From Leeuwenhoekiella aestuarii (GTDB lineage Bacteria; Bacteroidota; Bacteroidia; Flavobacteriales; Flavobacteriaceae): 64,000 bases of DNA. The DNA lies in NCBI RefSeq assembly GCF_004104055.1, contig NZ_QOVJ01000005.1:160691-224690 (forward strand). The letters run 5' to 3'. Shown piece after piece: positions 45,850 through 55,363 of the stretch. Each line of letters begins with the position of its first letter. The stretch's first letter is position 1. Made by a program: the position numbers and the translations under genes. The notes under the pieces were generated by a model. The model was given only the letters and a program-made list of their open reading frames with translations, was not told where the DNA came from and searched no databases.

Positions 45850-47262
45850 TTAATTGATATCAGGATCTGCAAGTTCGTATTCTTCCTGCTCCAGCATCTC
45901 GCGCTCGTTATCTTCAGCACCGTGTGTAAGTTTCTCTAACTTCTTACGGAATATCAATACCAATAGTGAAAATAAAATACAGAATACTGCTATACCTGTA
46001 AATATTGTAAACTCACCAAGCTCTGATGCAGACTCCCCTAAAAGACCTGCAAGTTTATTTCCGAAACCAGTCATTGCAAAATAAACACCCATCATTATGG
46101 AAGCGTACTTTAATGGAGCTAATTTTGTAATATAAGAAAGGGCTACAGGAGACAAACACAATTCTCCGATTGTATGAAATAAATAGGCCAAAACCAACCA
46201 ATACATTGCAGACTCACCATTAGACTGAAACTGAGCTGATGCAGCTGTCATAAAAAAGAAACCAGATCCCATTATTATAAGACCCATTGCCATTTTAAAT
46301 AAAGAGGTTGCAGTTTTACCTTTTAATTTTCGCTTTGCCCAGAAACCAGCAACTGAAGTTCCCAGTAAGATTATAAACATCGCGTTTAATGATTGAAACC
46401 AAGAAGCGGGAACCTCATTACCTATAAATGGAAGAGAGAATGAAAGTATTCTATCGGTTTTTTCTGAAGCGTAAATATTCATCAATCCTCCTGCTTGTTC
46501 AAAAGCTCCCCAAAAAACAATTACCATTAAAAAAGAGACCAAAAGAACAATAACACGATCTTTTTCAATCTTACTCAACGGCCTTTTACTCGCTGCTATT
46601 TCTTCAGGATCTGTTGACTGCCCCAAGAAATTACCCACACGCTTCAGATATTTTTGACCTAACATATACTGTAACAACCCTAAGGCCATACCAATACCAG
46701 CAAGACCAAAACCATAATGCCAACCATACACTTCACCTACCGTACCTACAACTAAGCTAGAAATGAAAGCTCCTAAGTTGATTCCGATATAAAAAATAGT
46801 GAATCCTTTGTCCCGGCGAATATCTCCTTGTTTGTAAAGCCCCCCAACCATGGTTGAGATATTTGGTTTTAACATTCCCACACCTGCTATAATCAGACCT
46901 AAACCGGTATAAAAAGCCCACATCTGTTCTACTGCAAGAATACCGTGACCAGCAACCAGAAGAATACCCCCATAAAGTACAGATCTTTTCTGACCCAAAT
47001 ATTTATCCGCAATCCATCCTCCAGGAATAGAAGACACATAAACCAGCATCGTATAAGTTCCATAAAGGGAAAGAGCTTCGGCATTTGTCCATCCTAATCC
47101 TGGGTTTCCTGAAGCAGTTTCTGCGACTAAATACAATACTAAAATAGCCCGCATCCCGTAATAGGAAAAGCGTTCCCACATTTCTGTGAAGAATAAAATG
47201 TAAAGTCCTACCGGGTGCCCAAACAATTCTTTTTGCTTAGGGAGTTGTGCTGATTGTGCCAT
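45850..47262 (-). CDS. POT-family proton/peptide symporter (first of two)
   Basis: A 470-residue peptide symporter, shorter than its tandem neighbour by a missing central helix pair. The ExxER motif (FFTEMWERFSYYGMRAIL) is at about 25-42, and the FYIGINLGAFISS segment is near 155. Both share the same family, so an old duplication with divergence is likely. It starts 7 bp after the DPP-IV-like peptidase gene, so uptake and peptide release are coupled by position. Confidence 0.92.
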   Translation of the reverse strand: MAQSAQLPKQKELFGHPVGLYILFFTEMWERFSYYGMRAILVLYLVAETASGNPGLGWTNAEALSLYGTYTMLVYVSSIPGGWIADKYLGQKRSVLYGGILLVAGHGILAVEQMWAFYTGLGLIIAGVGMLKPNISTMVGGLYKQGDIRRDKGFTIFYIGINLGAFISSLVVGTVGEVYGWHYGFGLAGIGMALGLLQYMLGQKYLKRVGNFLGQSTDPEEIAASKRPLSKIEKDRVIVLLVSFLMVIVFWGAFEQAGGLMNIYASEKTDRILSFSLPFIGNEVPASWFQSLNAMFIILLGTSVAGFWAKRKLKGKTATSLFKMAMGLIIMGSGFFFMTAASAQFQSNGESAMYWLVLAYLFHTIGELCLSPVALSYITKLAPLKYASIMMGVYFAMTGFGNKLAGLLGESASELGEFTIFTGIAVFCILFSLLVLIFRKKLEKLTHGAEDNEREMLEQEEYELADPDIN

Positions 47263-47269
47263 ATAGTTT

Positions 47270-49441
47270 TTATAAATTTTCTTTGATGAAATTGGTCATT
47301 TTAGTGTACAAATGCAAACGCGTGTTTCCACCGTAAATGCCGTGATTTTTGTCTGGATAAATCGCCCAGTCAAATTGCTTATTTGCTTGCACAAGTGCTT
47401 CAATAAGGCGCATTGTGTTTTGAACATGAACATTATCATCTGCACTACCGTGAACCAATAAAAATTTTCCTTCTAACGCATCTACATGAGAAAGTGGTGA
47501 GTTGTTGTCGTAACCCGATGCATTCTCCTGAGGAGTCGTCATATAACGCTCGGTATAGATCGAATCGTAAAATCTCCAGCTCGTAACCGGGGCAACAGCA
47601 ATTGCCATTTTAAAGGTATCTGCTCCCTGAAAAATACAGTTAGATGCCATAAAACCACCGTAACTCCATCCCCATATCCCAATGCGGTCTGCATCTACAT
47701 AATCACGCTCACCTAATGCCTGAGCAGCTGCTATCTGATCTTCAACTTCATATTTTCCCAATTCTTTTTGAGTCATTTTTTTGAAATCTCTTCCTTTTAA
47801 GCCTGTTCCTCGCGGATCTACACAAACAATGATATAGCCTTCCTGAGCAAGCATTTGAAACCAATACCCATTTCCGGCAGACCAAGAGTTTGCAACACTT
47901 TGTGATCCCGGCCCAGAATATTGCGTCATAAATACCGGGTATTTTTTAGCAGGGTCAAAATCTTTTGGTTTGATCATATAAGCATTCAACTCCTCACCAT
48001 TTATGGGTAGGGTGAAGAATTCTTTTTCTGAAATCACATAAGCATCAAATTGATCTTTTAAAGCTTGATTATCCTTGATCTTTCTGATCACATCACCATC
48101 TTCTGCATCATTTAGGGTAAAGACATATGGTGTTTCTGCATCCGAAAAGCTATTGATAAAATAGGTGAAATCTGTACTGAAGTTTGCAGAGTTTGTACCT
48201 TCTTCCGCAGCAAGCGCCTCTTTACTTTTTCCATTAACTTTAATTGAATAAACACCGCGGTTTATAGAACCATTTTCTGAACTCTGATAAAACACCCGCT
48301 TACTCTTAGGGTCATACCCATAATAGCTGGTCACCTCCCAGGGCCCCTTTGTAACCTGATTGATCAGCTTTCCGTTTTTATCATATAAGTAAATATGATT
48401 CCAGCCGTCTTTTTCGCTCGTCCAGATAAAATCATTATTGTCAAGAAACGTCAAATTATCGGTCACATCCACATACGCATCATCCGTATCTGAAAGGATC
48501 AGTCTAGCTTTTGCGGAAGCGGCATCTACAAATAACAGGTTTATATCGTTTTGCTTACGGTTTGTAGTTTGTACAGCAAGCACATTTGCATCGGGTGTCC
48601 ACTCCAGACGTGGTATGTAATAATTTTGAAAACCGCTAAGGTCAACGTTTTTAGTTTCAGCGGAAGCTACATCATAAATATGCAAACTCACGGTAGCGTT
48701 AGTCTCCCCAGCTTTAGGATATTTAAACGTATCTTTAGAAGGGTATAATTCATTTCCGAAGATATCCATAGAAAATTCGGGCACATCACTCTCATCAAAC
48801 CGAATAAATGCAATTTTATCTCCATCAGCATTCCAATCAAATGCTCTTACAAATGCAAATTCCTCTTCATAAACCCAGTCTGTAATACCATTGATTATCT
48901 TATTCTTAGCACCATCTTTAGTCACCTGTGTTGTCTCTCCCGTTTTAATATCTTTTATGTAAATATTGTTATCAAGACCGTAAGCAACTTTTGAAGCGTC
49001 TGGAGAAAAAGTAGGTTCTTGTATAGCTTCTTCTGCAACCTGAGTAAGCTTTTTAGACTCCAGATCGTATACATAATACACCCCTAGAGAGGAGCGGCGG
49101 TAGATAGATCGTAGTTTTGTACTCAGTAAAACTTTGCTTTCATCGTCACTTAAGGTATACCCTATAAAATAATCAAGCCCATCGATCTCGGTTGAGTTGA
49201 TGAGCGTGTTAACTTTTTCACCGGTTTTATAACTGTAAACATCAAGTGTTTTCACACCAGAATTTCTATCTGTATTGAGAACGGCATATTCTTTTCCGTT
49301 ATTCATAGAGTGCAATCTATCAAGATATTGCATTCTAAAAGTACCGTCATAAATCTCTTCAAGGGTGATCTTCTTTTGCTGAGCAGTCACCACTTCGGCT
49401 ACCAGTAGTAATAGCAAAAGCGCAATTTTTCTAATGTTCAT
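47270..49441 (-). CDS. Dipeptidyl-peptidase IV-like serine peptidase (S9)
   Basis: A 723-residue exported S9 peptidase. Signal peptide residues 1-20 end TAQQ; the first 470 residues form the beta-propeller, with the LEIYDG-like DPP-IV start (LEEIYDGTF) near 26. The C-terminal alpha/beta-hydrolase domain carries the nucleophile in GIWGWSYGGFMA, an Asp in HGSADDNVH and the His in YPDKNHGIYG. It should remove N-terminal dipeptides, many with Pro or Ala, in the periplasm; the products are substrates for the two POTs downstream. It opens that operon. Confidence 0.93.
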   Translation of the reverse strand: MNIRKIALLLLLLVAEVVTAQQKKITLEEIYDGTFRMQYLDRLHSMNNGKEYAVLNTDRNSGVKTLDVYSYKTGEKVNTLINSTEIDGLDYFIGYTLSDDESKVLLSTKLRSIYRRSSLGVYYVYDLESKKLTQVAEEAIQEPTFSPDASKVAYGLDNNIYIKDIKTGETTQVTKDGAKNKIINGITDWVYEEEFAFVRAFDWNADGDKIAFIRFDESDVPEFSMDIFGNELYPSKDTFKYPKAGETNATVSLHIYDVASAETKNVDLSGFQNYYIPRLEWTPDANVLAVQTTNRKQNDINLLFVDAASAKARLILSDTDDAYVDVTDNLTFLDNNDFIWTSEKDGWNHIYLYDKNGKLINQVTKGPWEVTSYYGYDPKSKRVFYQSSENGSINRGVYSIKVNGKSKEALAAEEGTNSANFSTDFTYFINSFSDAETPYVFTLNDAEDGDVIRKIKDNQALKDQFDAYVISEKEFFTLPINGEELNAYMIKPKDFDPAKKYPVFMTQYSGPGSQSVANSWSAGNGYWFQMLAQEGYIIVCVDPRGTGLKGRDFKKMTQKELGKYEVEDQIAAAQALGERDYVDADRIGIWGWSYGGFMASNCIFQGADTFKMAIAVAPVTSWRFYDSIYTERYMTTPQENASGYDNNSPLSHVDALEGKFLLVHGSADDNVHVQNTMRLIEALVQANKQFDWAIYPDKNHGIYGGNTRLHLYTKMTNFIKENL

Positions 49442-49745
49442 AGTTATTAAATCGTAAAAAATAGTCCGCCAATTTTACTAAAAATTAACCAAAGAAGCGT
49501 CTATTTCGTTGTTAAATACGCAGTGATTCCTACAAAATACCAAGCAGGTTTATGATTATCATTAAAAGCATTGTCATTACATTTAAACTATTCTTTTTTC
49601 AGAATTAGTGAACAGAATCTAAACTTCGCCAAAACACTATCTTTACAATCTGCTAATTAAACGGTAGATTTCGGTTAAATTGCTTTAAAATAAATACCCT
49701 AAGAATTAGCGATATACTCTATTTGTTATCAATACGTTTACATCT
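49442..49745. other. 303-bp divergent intergenic region
   Basis: Separates the divergent DPP-IV-like and HMG-CoA reductase genes. It is AT-rich without a coding frame; near-matches to TAnnTTTG exist around 49638 (TATCTTTA) and 49720, but none is exact, and I see no clear operator or riboswitch. Confidence 0.5.
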
Positions 49746-51068
49746 ATGTCTAATACCATACAAGGTTTTTCACGACTTACTAAAAAAGAAAAAATAGCCT
49801 GGCTAACAGCAACTTTTCTACCCGAAAATCCGGAAGCTACTCACATTCTTAAACAATACTGGAATGATGACAGCACGCTACAACAGTTGCACGATGAGTT
49901 TATTGAGAACACCATTTCTAACTACTATTTACCTCTGGGAATAGCCCCTAACTTTTTGATCAACGACAAAAGTTTTGCCATACCCATGGCGATTGAAGAA
50001 AGCTCTGTGGTTGCAGCAGCCAGTAAAGCTGCAAAGTTCTGGATGTCTCGCGGTGGATTTAAAGCAGAAATCTTGGGTACAGAAAAAATAGGTCAGGTTC
50101 ATTTCACGTTTAGCGGAAACGCACTACTCCTAGAACAGCTTTTTGAAGCTAAAAAAGCTATTTTACTTGAAGATCTAAAGCCACATACCGAATCTATGGA
50201 AAAACGTGGTGGCGGTATCACCAGTTTAACTTTAGTAAACAAAACCGAAGCGCTAGATAATTATTACCAACTACACGTCACCTTTGAAACACGTGATGCG
50301 ATGGGTGCAAATTTTATCAATTCTTGCTTAGAACAACTGGCTGAAAGTTGGCTGCGGGAGTACAGAGAAGCTCACAATAACAATAAAGCTGATCTGGTTA
50401 TTATTATGAGCATCCTTTCTAACTATGTCCCGGGCTGTATTGTAAAAGCAGAAGTAAGCTGCCCGGTATCTGAACTCTCTGAAGCAAACGGCATAGATCC
50501 AGAAGTTTTTGCAGCTAAGTTTGTGCAGGCGGTTAATATTGCTGAAGTTGAACCTTATCGAGCGGTTACACACAACAAAGGAATCATGAATGGTATAGAT
50601 GCTGTGGTACTCGCAACCGGCAACGACTTTAGAGCAATTGAAGCTGGTGCTCACGCATACGCTTCAAAACATGGAAGCTACTCCAGTTTAACGCATGCAA
50701 CTGTAGAAAATGGTATTTTTAAATTCTGGATAGAAATACCGCTGGCACTCGGAACTGTAGGCGGACTAACAAAATTGCATCCGCTTGTAAAACTGAATCT
50801 TGAAATGCTGGGTAATCCAAGCGCTCCCCAACTGATGGAAATTGTAGCTGTTGCCGGTCTGGCGCAAAATTTTGGTGCGGTAAAGTCCTTAACTACTACT
50901 GGTATTCAAAAAGGCCATATGAAAATGCACCTGATGAATATGCTCAATCAATTGCAAGCTACTCCAGAAGAAAAAGAAGCTGCAATCCTGCACTTTAAAA
51001 CTCATAAAGTAAGTCACAGTGCCGTGAGTAGTTTGATAAGCAGTATTCGTAAATCTGAAACCGTATGA
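49746..51068 (+). CDS. Hydroxymethylglutaryl-CoA reductase, class II type
   Basis: Reduces HMG-CoA to mevalonate in the mevalonate isoprenoid pathway. The 440-residue soluble protein lacks the membrane part of eukaryotic class I enzymes. Family segments include NYYLPLGIAPNFLIND near 60, ETRDAMGANFINSCLEQL near 182, an ATGNDFRAIEAGAHAYA segment near 290 and the IPLALGTVGGLTKLHP segment near 335; the C-terminal KGHMKMHLMN holds the catalytic His. It starts a three-gene operon with the serine hydrolase and the GHMP kinase, with an ATGA overlap to the next gene. Bacteria of this clade use the mevalonate route, so biosynthetic use is more likely than the degradative function implied by the class name. 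Confidence 0.92.
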   Translation: MSNTIQGFSRLTKKEKIAWLTATFLPENPEATHILKQYWNDDSTLQQLHDEFIENTISNYYLPLGIAPNFLINDKSFAIPMAIEESSVVAAASKAAKFWMSRGGFKAEILGTEKIGQVHFTFSGNALLLEQLFEAKKAILLEDLKPHTESMEKRGGGITSLTLVNKTEALDNYYQLHVTFETRDAMGANFINSCLEQLAESWLREYREAHNNNKADLVIIMSILSNYVPGCIVKAEVSCPVSELSEANGIDPEVFAAKFVQAVNIAEVEPYRAVTHNKGIMNGIDAVVLATGNDFRAIEAGAHAYASKHGSYSSLTHATVENGIFKFWIEIPLALGTVGGLTKLHPLVKLNLEMLGNPSAPQLMEIVAVAGLAQNFGAVKSLTTTGIQKGHMKMHLMNMLNQLQATPEEKEAAILHFKTHKVSHSAVSSLISSIRKSETV

Positions 51069-52153
51069 GAACAGTTCTAGTCTTACTTTTTAGTGGTCTT
51101 ATCTGTTGCTCTAGTAGTGCTCAGGAGCTATCAAGTGTATTAAAAGATTATATCAAACAGCAGCAACAAGAACACCAAATCCCGGCGATTGCGGTTAGTT
51201 TAGTTACTCCTGACTCTATTTTTCCTTATGTAAATGGCAAAGTCAGACTTACCAAAAAAGAGCGCATACCTCGGGATGCAAAATTCCATTTAGGTTCTAA
51301 CTCTAAGGCAATAACTGCTTTTATCGCAATGTACCTTAGTGAACAGAATGTAATTAACTTTGACACCGCTTTTTTTGAATTATTCCCCGAATTGGAAACC
51401 ACGAGTCAGAAATCTTACAAGTCTATAACGCTAGGCGATCTACTTTCTCACAATGCCCAAATCCCAGCTTATACCAAAGGAACGGAACTGGCGAAATTCA
51501 ATAATCTTACTGGTAACACTAGTGAAAAAAGATATGCGTTTGCTAAAACCGTACTTTCAGAAAACGCGGTAAAAACAGGAACCTACTCTAATGCGGGCTA
51601 TGTTCTGGCTGCATTAATGCTAGAGAAAGCTGCAGGCAAAAGCTTTAAGGAATTATTAGACGAGCTGATGAATGAATTAGATCTAAGCTATTTCATCGGT
51701 TTCCCGAATAAAGAAAATGATACGTATCCCTGGGGGCATATGGAGCAAAATGGTTCATTGACTTCTTTAGCTCCAGATCACAGCTATAGACTAAGCAGCT
51801 TTATGGTAAGCGCAGGAGACATCAGCATGAATATTGAAGATTACAGCAAATTCATTCAGTTGAATCTACAAGGCTTAACAGGTGTAGCTAATTATTTAGA
51901 AGCTGACAACTACAAAAAACTACACTTTGGAAAACCCACCTATGCTTATGGCTGGGGAAATATAGAACAGGAAAATCAAAAGATGAGTTACCATGATGGC
52001 AGTGCCGGTACTTACTATTGTCACACCGTTCTTTTTCCTGAAAAAAAGATCGCCGTTATTGTTATGGCAAACACCGCTACTGAAGAAGCAGTACGTGCTA
52101 TCTACGACATTCAAAAATGGATTAGCGATAATCCTAAAAAAGCAAAAAAATAG
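51065..52153 (+). CDS. Serine hydrolase, beta-lactamase class C family
   Basis: A 362-residue exported penicillin-binding-protein-like hydrolase. A signal peptide ending SSAQE (about 1-20) is followed by the SxxK motif in FHLGSNSKAITA, the YxN motif in TYSNAGYVL and an HDGSAGTYYCH near 310 in place of the KTG motif. Typical members are esterases, D-amino peptidases or cell-wall hydrolases; substrate unknown. It begins inside the HMG-CoA reductase stop codon and ends 1 bp before the GHMP kinase start, so all three are one transcription unit, although no metabolic link to isoprenoids is evident. Confidence 0.87.
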   Translation: MRTVLVLLFSGLICCSSSAQELSSVLKDYIKQQQQEHQIPAIAVSLVTPDSIFPYVNGKVRLTKKERIPRDAKFHLGSNSKAITAFIAMYLSEQNVINFDTAFFELFPELETTSQKSYKSITLGDLLSHNAQIPAYTKGTELAKFNNLTGNTSEKRYAFAKTVLSENAVKTGTYSNAGYVLAALMLEKAAGKSFKELLDELMNELDLSYFIGFPNKENDTYPWGHMEQNGSLTSLAPDHSYRLSSFMVSAGDISMNIEDYSKFIQLNLQGLTGVANYLEADNYKKLHFGKPTYAYGWGNIEQENQKMSYHDGSAGTYYCHTVLFPEKKIAVIVMANTATEEAVRAIYDIQKWISDNPKKAKK

Positions 52154-52154
52154 C

Positions 52155-53075
52155 ATGTCACAATCATTTTATGGTCACGGTAAACTATTAATTACCGGAG
52201 AATATTTGGTTCTTGACGGTGCACTTGCATTAGCAATCCCTACTCAAAAAGGGCAGCATTTGACCGTAGTTGAATCTGAAAAGTCTGGAATTAAATGGAC
52301 CGGAATCAAGGAATCTGGAGAAGAGTGGTTCTCATTTCAATTAGATTATGAGCAATTTGAAACTTCCTCAAATTCTAAATCTGAAAATCCGGAAGAACGC
52401 CTGATTCAAATACTGATTGCTGCACAAAAACTGAATCCAAAATTTTTAGCAGACCGACCAAATATAGCAGTGACAACCCGATTGGAATTTAATCAAAAAT
52501 GGGGCTTGGGCTCTTCGTCAACGCTTATCTACATGCTAGCTCAGTGGGCAGACGTCAATCCGTATGAATTACTAGAAGCAACCTTTGGCGGTAGTGGTTA
52601 CGATATTGCCTGCGCAGGCAATGATGCTCCCATTCTGTATCAACGGAATTTAAACCTCCCAAAAACACTACAAACCACTTTTTACCCCTCCTTTAGCGAT
52701 GAGTTATTTTTTGTTTACTTGAATAAAAAACGAAACAGCAGAGATGCGATCGCTAATTACCGCAAACAGTCACCTAAGGCTCTTGAAGAAGCGATTAAGA
52801 AGGTTTCGGGTATTACACAAACACTTTTAACCTGCGATGATCTTTTCAGCTTTAAAGCGCTTATACAAGCTCACGAACGCGTTATTTCTTCGGTAATTAA
52901 TCAAGCTACTGTTAAACAGCGTCTTTTTAATGATTACCCCGGTGCTATAAAAAGTTTAGGTGCCTGGGGTGGTGATTTTATTCTAGCAACAGGAAACACA
53001 GCAAATCAAGAATACTTCAAAAATAAAGGGTATGAAACTATTCTTTCTTTTGAAGAGATGATCTATAAAGGTTAA
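52155..53075 (+). CDS. GHMP kinase, GYDIA family, mevalonate-pathway candidate
   Basis: A 306-residue small-molecule kinase of the galactokinase/homoserine/mevalonate/phosphomevalonate group. Start ATG 52155 is preferred: it gives the normal N-terminus MSQSFYGHGKLLITGEYLVL, while the longer frame from 51993 reads through the neighbouring gene. The P-loop GLGSSSTL is near residue 117 and the GGSGYDIA motif, which names the family, near 150. Placed behind HMG-CoA reductase, it is a likely mevalonate, phosphomevalonate or diphosphomevalonate kinase/decarboxylase; which step is open. A bidirectional terminator follows. Confidence 0.88.
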   Translation: MSQSFYGHGKLLITGEYLVLDGALALAIPTQKGQHLTVVESEKSGIKWTGIKESGEEWFSFQLDYEQFETSSNSKSENPEERLIQILIAAQKLNPKFLADRPNIAVTTRLEFNQKWGLGSSSTLIYMLAQWADVNPYELLEATFGGSGYDIACAGNDAPILYQRNLNLPKTLQTTFYPSFSDELFFVYLNKKRNSRDAIANYRKQSPKALEEAIKKVSGITQTLLTCDDLFSFKALIQAHERVISSVINQATVKQRLFNDYPGAIKSLGAWGGDFILATGNTANQEYFKNKGYETILSFEEMIYKG

Positions 53076-53090
53076 ACTCAAAGACTATTA

Positions 53091-53130
53091 AACAAAAAAA
53101 GAGCCGCTTTACAGCGGCTCTTTTTTGTTT
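53091..53130. terminator. Bidirectional terminator
   Basis: A perfect GAGCCGCT/AGCGGCTC stem (53101-53108 with 53113-53120) extended by A and T runs on both sides. It serves the GHMP kinase transcript and the convergent ppiD-end transcript. Confidence 0.9.
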
Positions 53131-53142
53131 AAGCAAATTTTA

Positions 53143-55266
53143 TTAATAGAAATTAGAACGCTTATCTTCAATTGTTGCTGCATCTTTTAATGCTTGCACC
53201 ACTCGCATATTAACTGTTGCACGGTCTGCATTTACTTTTTGAATTGCAAAGCTAGCATAGTTATCTAATTCTCTAGCGGAAGTGATCTCTGTTACTTTAA
53301 CAACATAAACACCACGATTGCCTTCAATAGGAGCAGACACTTCACCTTTTTCTAATCCAAAAGCAACACCTACAACTTTAGGCTCTGTACCAGAACCAGC
53401 CAAAGTAGGATTCTTAAGATTTACTCCCGGAGAAGTCTGAACGCTTACACTATTTGCACTCGCAATAGCACTTAAGTCTTTTCCGCTGATATTGTTTTTA
53501 ATTTGTTCTGCTTTTTTCTGATTGCGCAAAACAGGAGTCACTCGAGGAGAAGCCTCATCCACAGGCAACAACCCTTTTTCTGTTTTCTTAGTTAGCTGTA
53601 CTACCAGATAACCACCATCGACATTAAAACGCTCTACATCTCCTGTACTACGCTCTTCGTCAAACGCCCATCTGATGATGTCACGCTGACTTCCTTGTCC
53701 AGGTAATGTTTCATCTAAAGCTTTAATGCTGTTTACCGGGCGTACAGTGTAATTGTCTTTTTTAGCAATTTCGTCAAACTCATTTTTATTTTCAGAAACT
53801 GCCATTTGAAACTTAGTCGTTGTATTGAAAACTTCGTTGATAGTTTCCTGAGAAGGCTCAATCTCTTTAGCTACTGTTGCCACTTTGATCGCACGTTGTT
53901 TGTTTTTCTGATCGTCTATACGAATCACATGGTACCCAAACTGAGACTCCACAACACCTACATCTCCAGTACTACCGTCAAATACAAAATCATTAAAAGG
54001 CTTAACGAATCTTCCTTTTGTAGTATATCCTAAGTCACCACCTTTTTCTTTACTTCCATCTGCTGAAAATTCTTTGGCAAGCTCAGCCATTTTTGAAGGG
54101 TTAGATTTTATTACCCCCTCTAAACTATCTGCTAATTTTTTAGCCTGGGCTTTAGTACGTGTTTGCGCACCTGCATTTTGCAAACCCTGATAAGTCAACA
54201 AAATATGAGAAGACTGCACTGAATCTGGAATTTGAGTAACCGAAACCACTTTAGATATTTTATAAAACCCATTGTCTTTATACGGCCCATAAACTGATCC
54301 TTCGTCTAAAGACCAAAGCTCATCTGTGGCATCTTTTGGTAGTTCATTTTTGAATAAATAAGTATCTACATAGCGTATGTCTGAGTACTCATTCACAAAC
54401 TCTTCAGGATTTGTAGTGTTTGACAAACCAGCAACCGTATCGTTAGTCTTAGTTGCAGCCGTATACTCTACTCTGCTCTTTAAAAGTTCAGCCAACTCAG
54501 CTTTAACCGCATCCTCATCACCTAGAGTAGGATCCTCAGAAAATTTCACATAACGAATGTTACGTGCAGCATCAGTTTGAAATTCATTAGCGTGCTCTTT
54601 AATGTAAGCTGAAATTTCATCTTTAGAAACAGTAACATCCTCATCTTTAATTGAAGTATAAGGTACCTGAACGTACTCTAAGTCACGGAGGTTATTCTCC
54701 ATTTCATAAGCCATCTGACCTTCTTTAAAGCTTGTATTTAAACCTGCTTTGACCAGATCAAAATAGATTTGTTGTTGCTCATTATTAGCCAATTGCTGCT
54801 CATAAGCAACCCACTGCTGATACATGGTAGGATTGGTTGACTTTAAAGTCGCTATATATTCTTTAAGTTTTTGCTCGCTAAAAACACCATTAGCGTTCTG
54901 AAAGTTAGGATCGTTTTGCAAAGCCTCTTTTAAAAGATCGTTTATACGATCTTGCTCAATACTGATCCCTAATTCTTCATATTGCTCGTCAAGTATAATA
55001 CGACGCACTTCTTGCTCCCAAGCCGCATTTACTGCCTGTGTATTAGTAATGTTATTACCGTAACGCGCAGTTTGTGTCTCTACAAGTTTAGCAAACTCTT
55101 GCTGCTCGATATCCTCATCATTCACTGTACCCAGCACACGCTGTGATTTTTGTGTAGAAAAACCTCCGTTTTTTAATACATCAGCCAATACAAAAGCAAA
55201 TAATGCTAATGCAATAATCGCGATCAAGAATACAGAGCGCTGTCTAATTTTGTTTAAAACTGCCAT
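53143..55266 (-). CDS. PpiD/SurA-type periplasmic peptidyl-prolyl isomerase
   Basis: A 707-residue inner-membrane-anchored foldase. Residues 12-30 form the single N-terminal membrane helix (VFLIAIIALALFAFVLADVL); a SurA-like chaperone domain follows, and a parvulin domain occupies about 345-455 (SSHILLTYQG, then DGSKEKGGDLGYTTKGRFVKPF near 405). A second, less conserved parvulin-like region reaches to residue 640. It should help fold outer-membrane or secreted proteins. It is the 3'-most gene of the coaX operon, 97 bp behind the CNNM/CBS gene. Confidence 0.92.
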   Translation of the reverse strand: MAVLNKIRQRSVFLIAIIALALFAFVLADVLKNGGFSTQKSQRVLGTVNDEDIEQQEFAKLVETQTARYGNNITNTQAVNAAWEQEVRRIILDEQYEELGISIEQDRINDLLKEALQNDPNFQNANGVFSEQKLKEYIATLKSTNPTMYQQWVAYEQQLANNEQQQIYFDLVKAGLNTSFKEGQMAYEMENNLRDLEYVQVPYTSIKDEDVTVSKDEISAYIKEHANEFQTDAARNIRYVKFSEDPTLGDEDAVKAELAELLKSRVEYTAATKTNDTVAGLSNTTNPEEFVNEYSDIRYVDTYLFKNELPKDATDELWSLDEGSVYGPYKDNGFYKISKVVSVTQIPDSVQSSHILLTYQGLQNAGAQTRTKAQAKKLADSLEGVIKSNPSKMAELAKEFSADGSKEKGGDLGYTTKGRFVKPFNDFVFDGSTGDVGVVESQFGYHVIRIDDQKNKQRAIKVATVAKEIEPSQETINEVFNTTTKFQMAVSENKNEFDEIAKKDNYTVRPVNSIKALDETLPGQGSQRDIIRWAFDEERSTGDVERFNVDGGYLVVQLTKKTEKGLLPVDEASPRVTPVLRNQKKAEQIKNNISGKDLSAIASANSVSVQTSPGVNLKNPTLAGSGTEPKVVGVAFGLEKGEVSAPIEGNRGVYVVKVTEITSARELDNYASFAIQKVNADRATVNMRVVQALKDAATIEDKRSNFY

Positions 55267-55363
55267 TTTTTATGTGTTTGTCAAATAGTGGGCGAAAATA
55301 CCATTTTAAATGAAAAAATAAAATGTAATATCGTCAAAATAAAAGTAGTTATTCAACTCGTTG

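Noticed and set aside
51993..52154. Longer start for the GHMP kinase
   Set aside because: The extra 54 codons overlap the serine hydrolase in another frame and are not homologous; ATG 52155 gives the conserved GHGKLLITGEY start.
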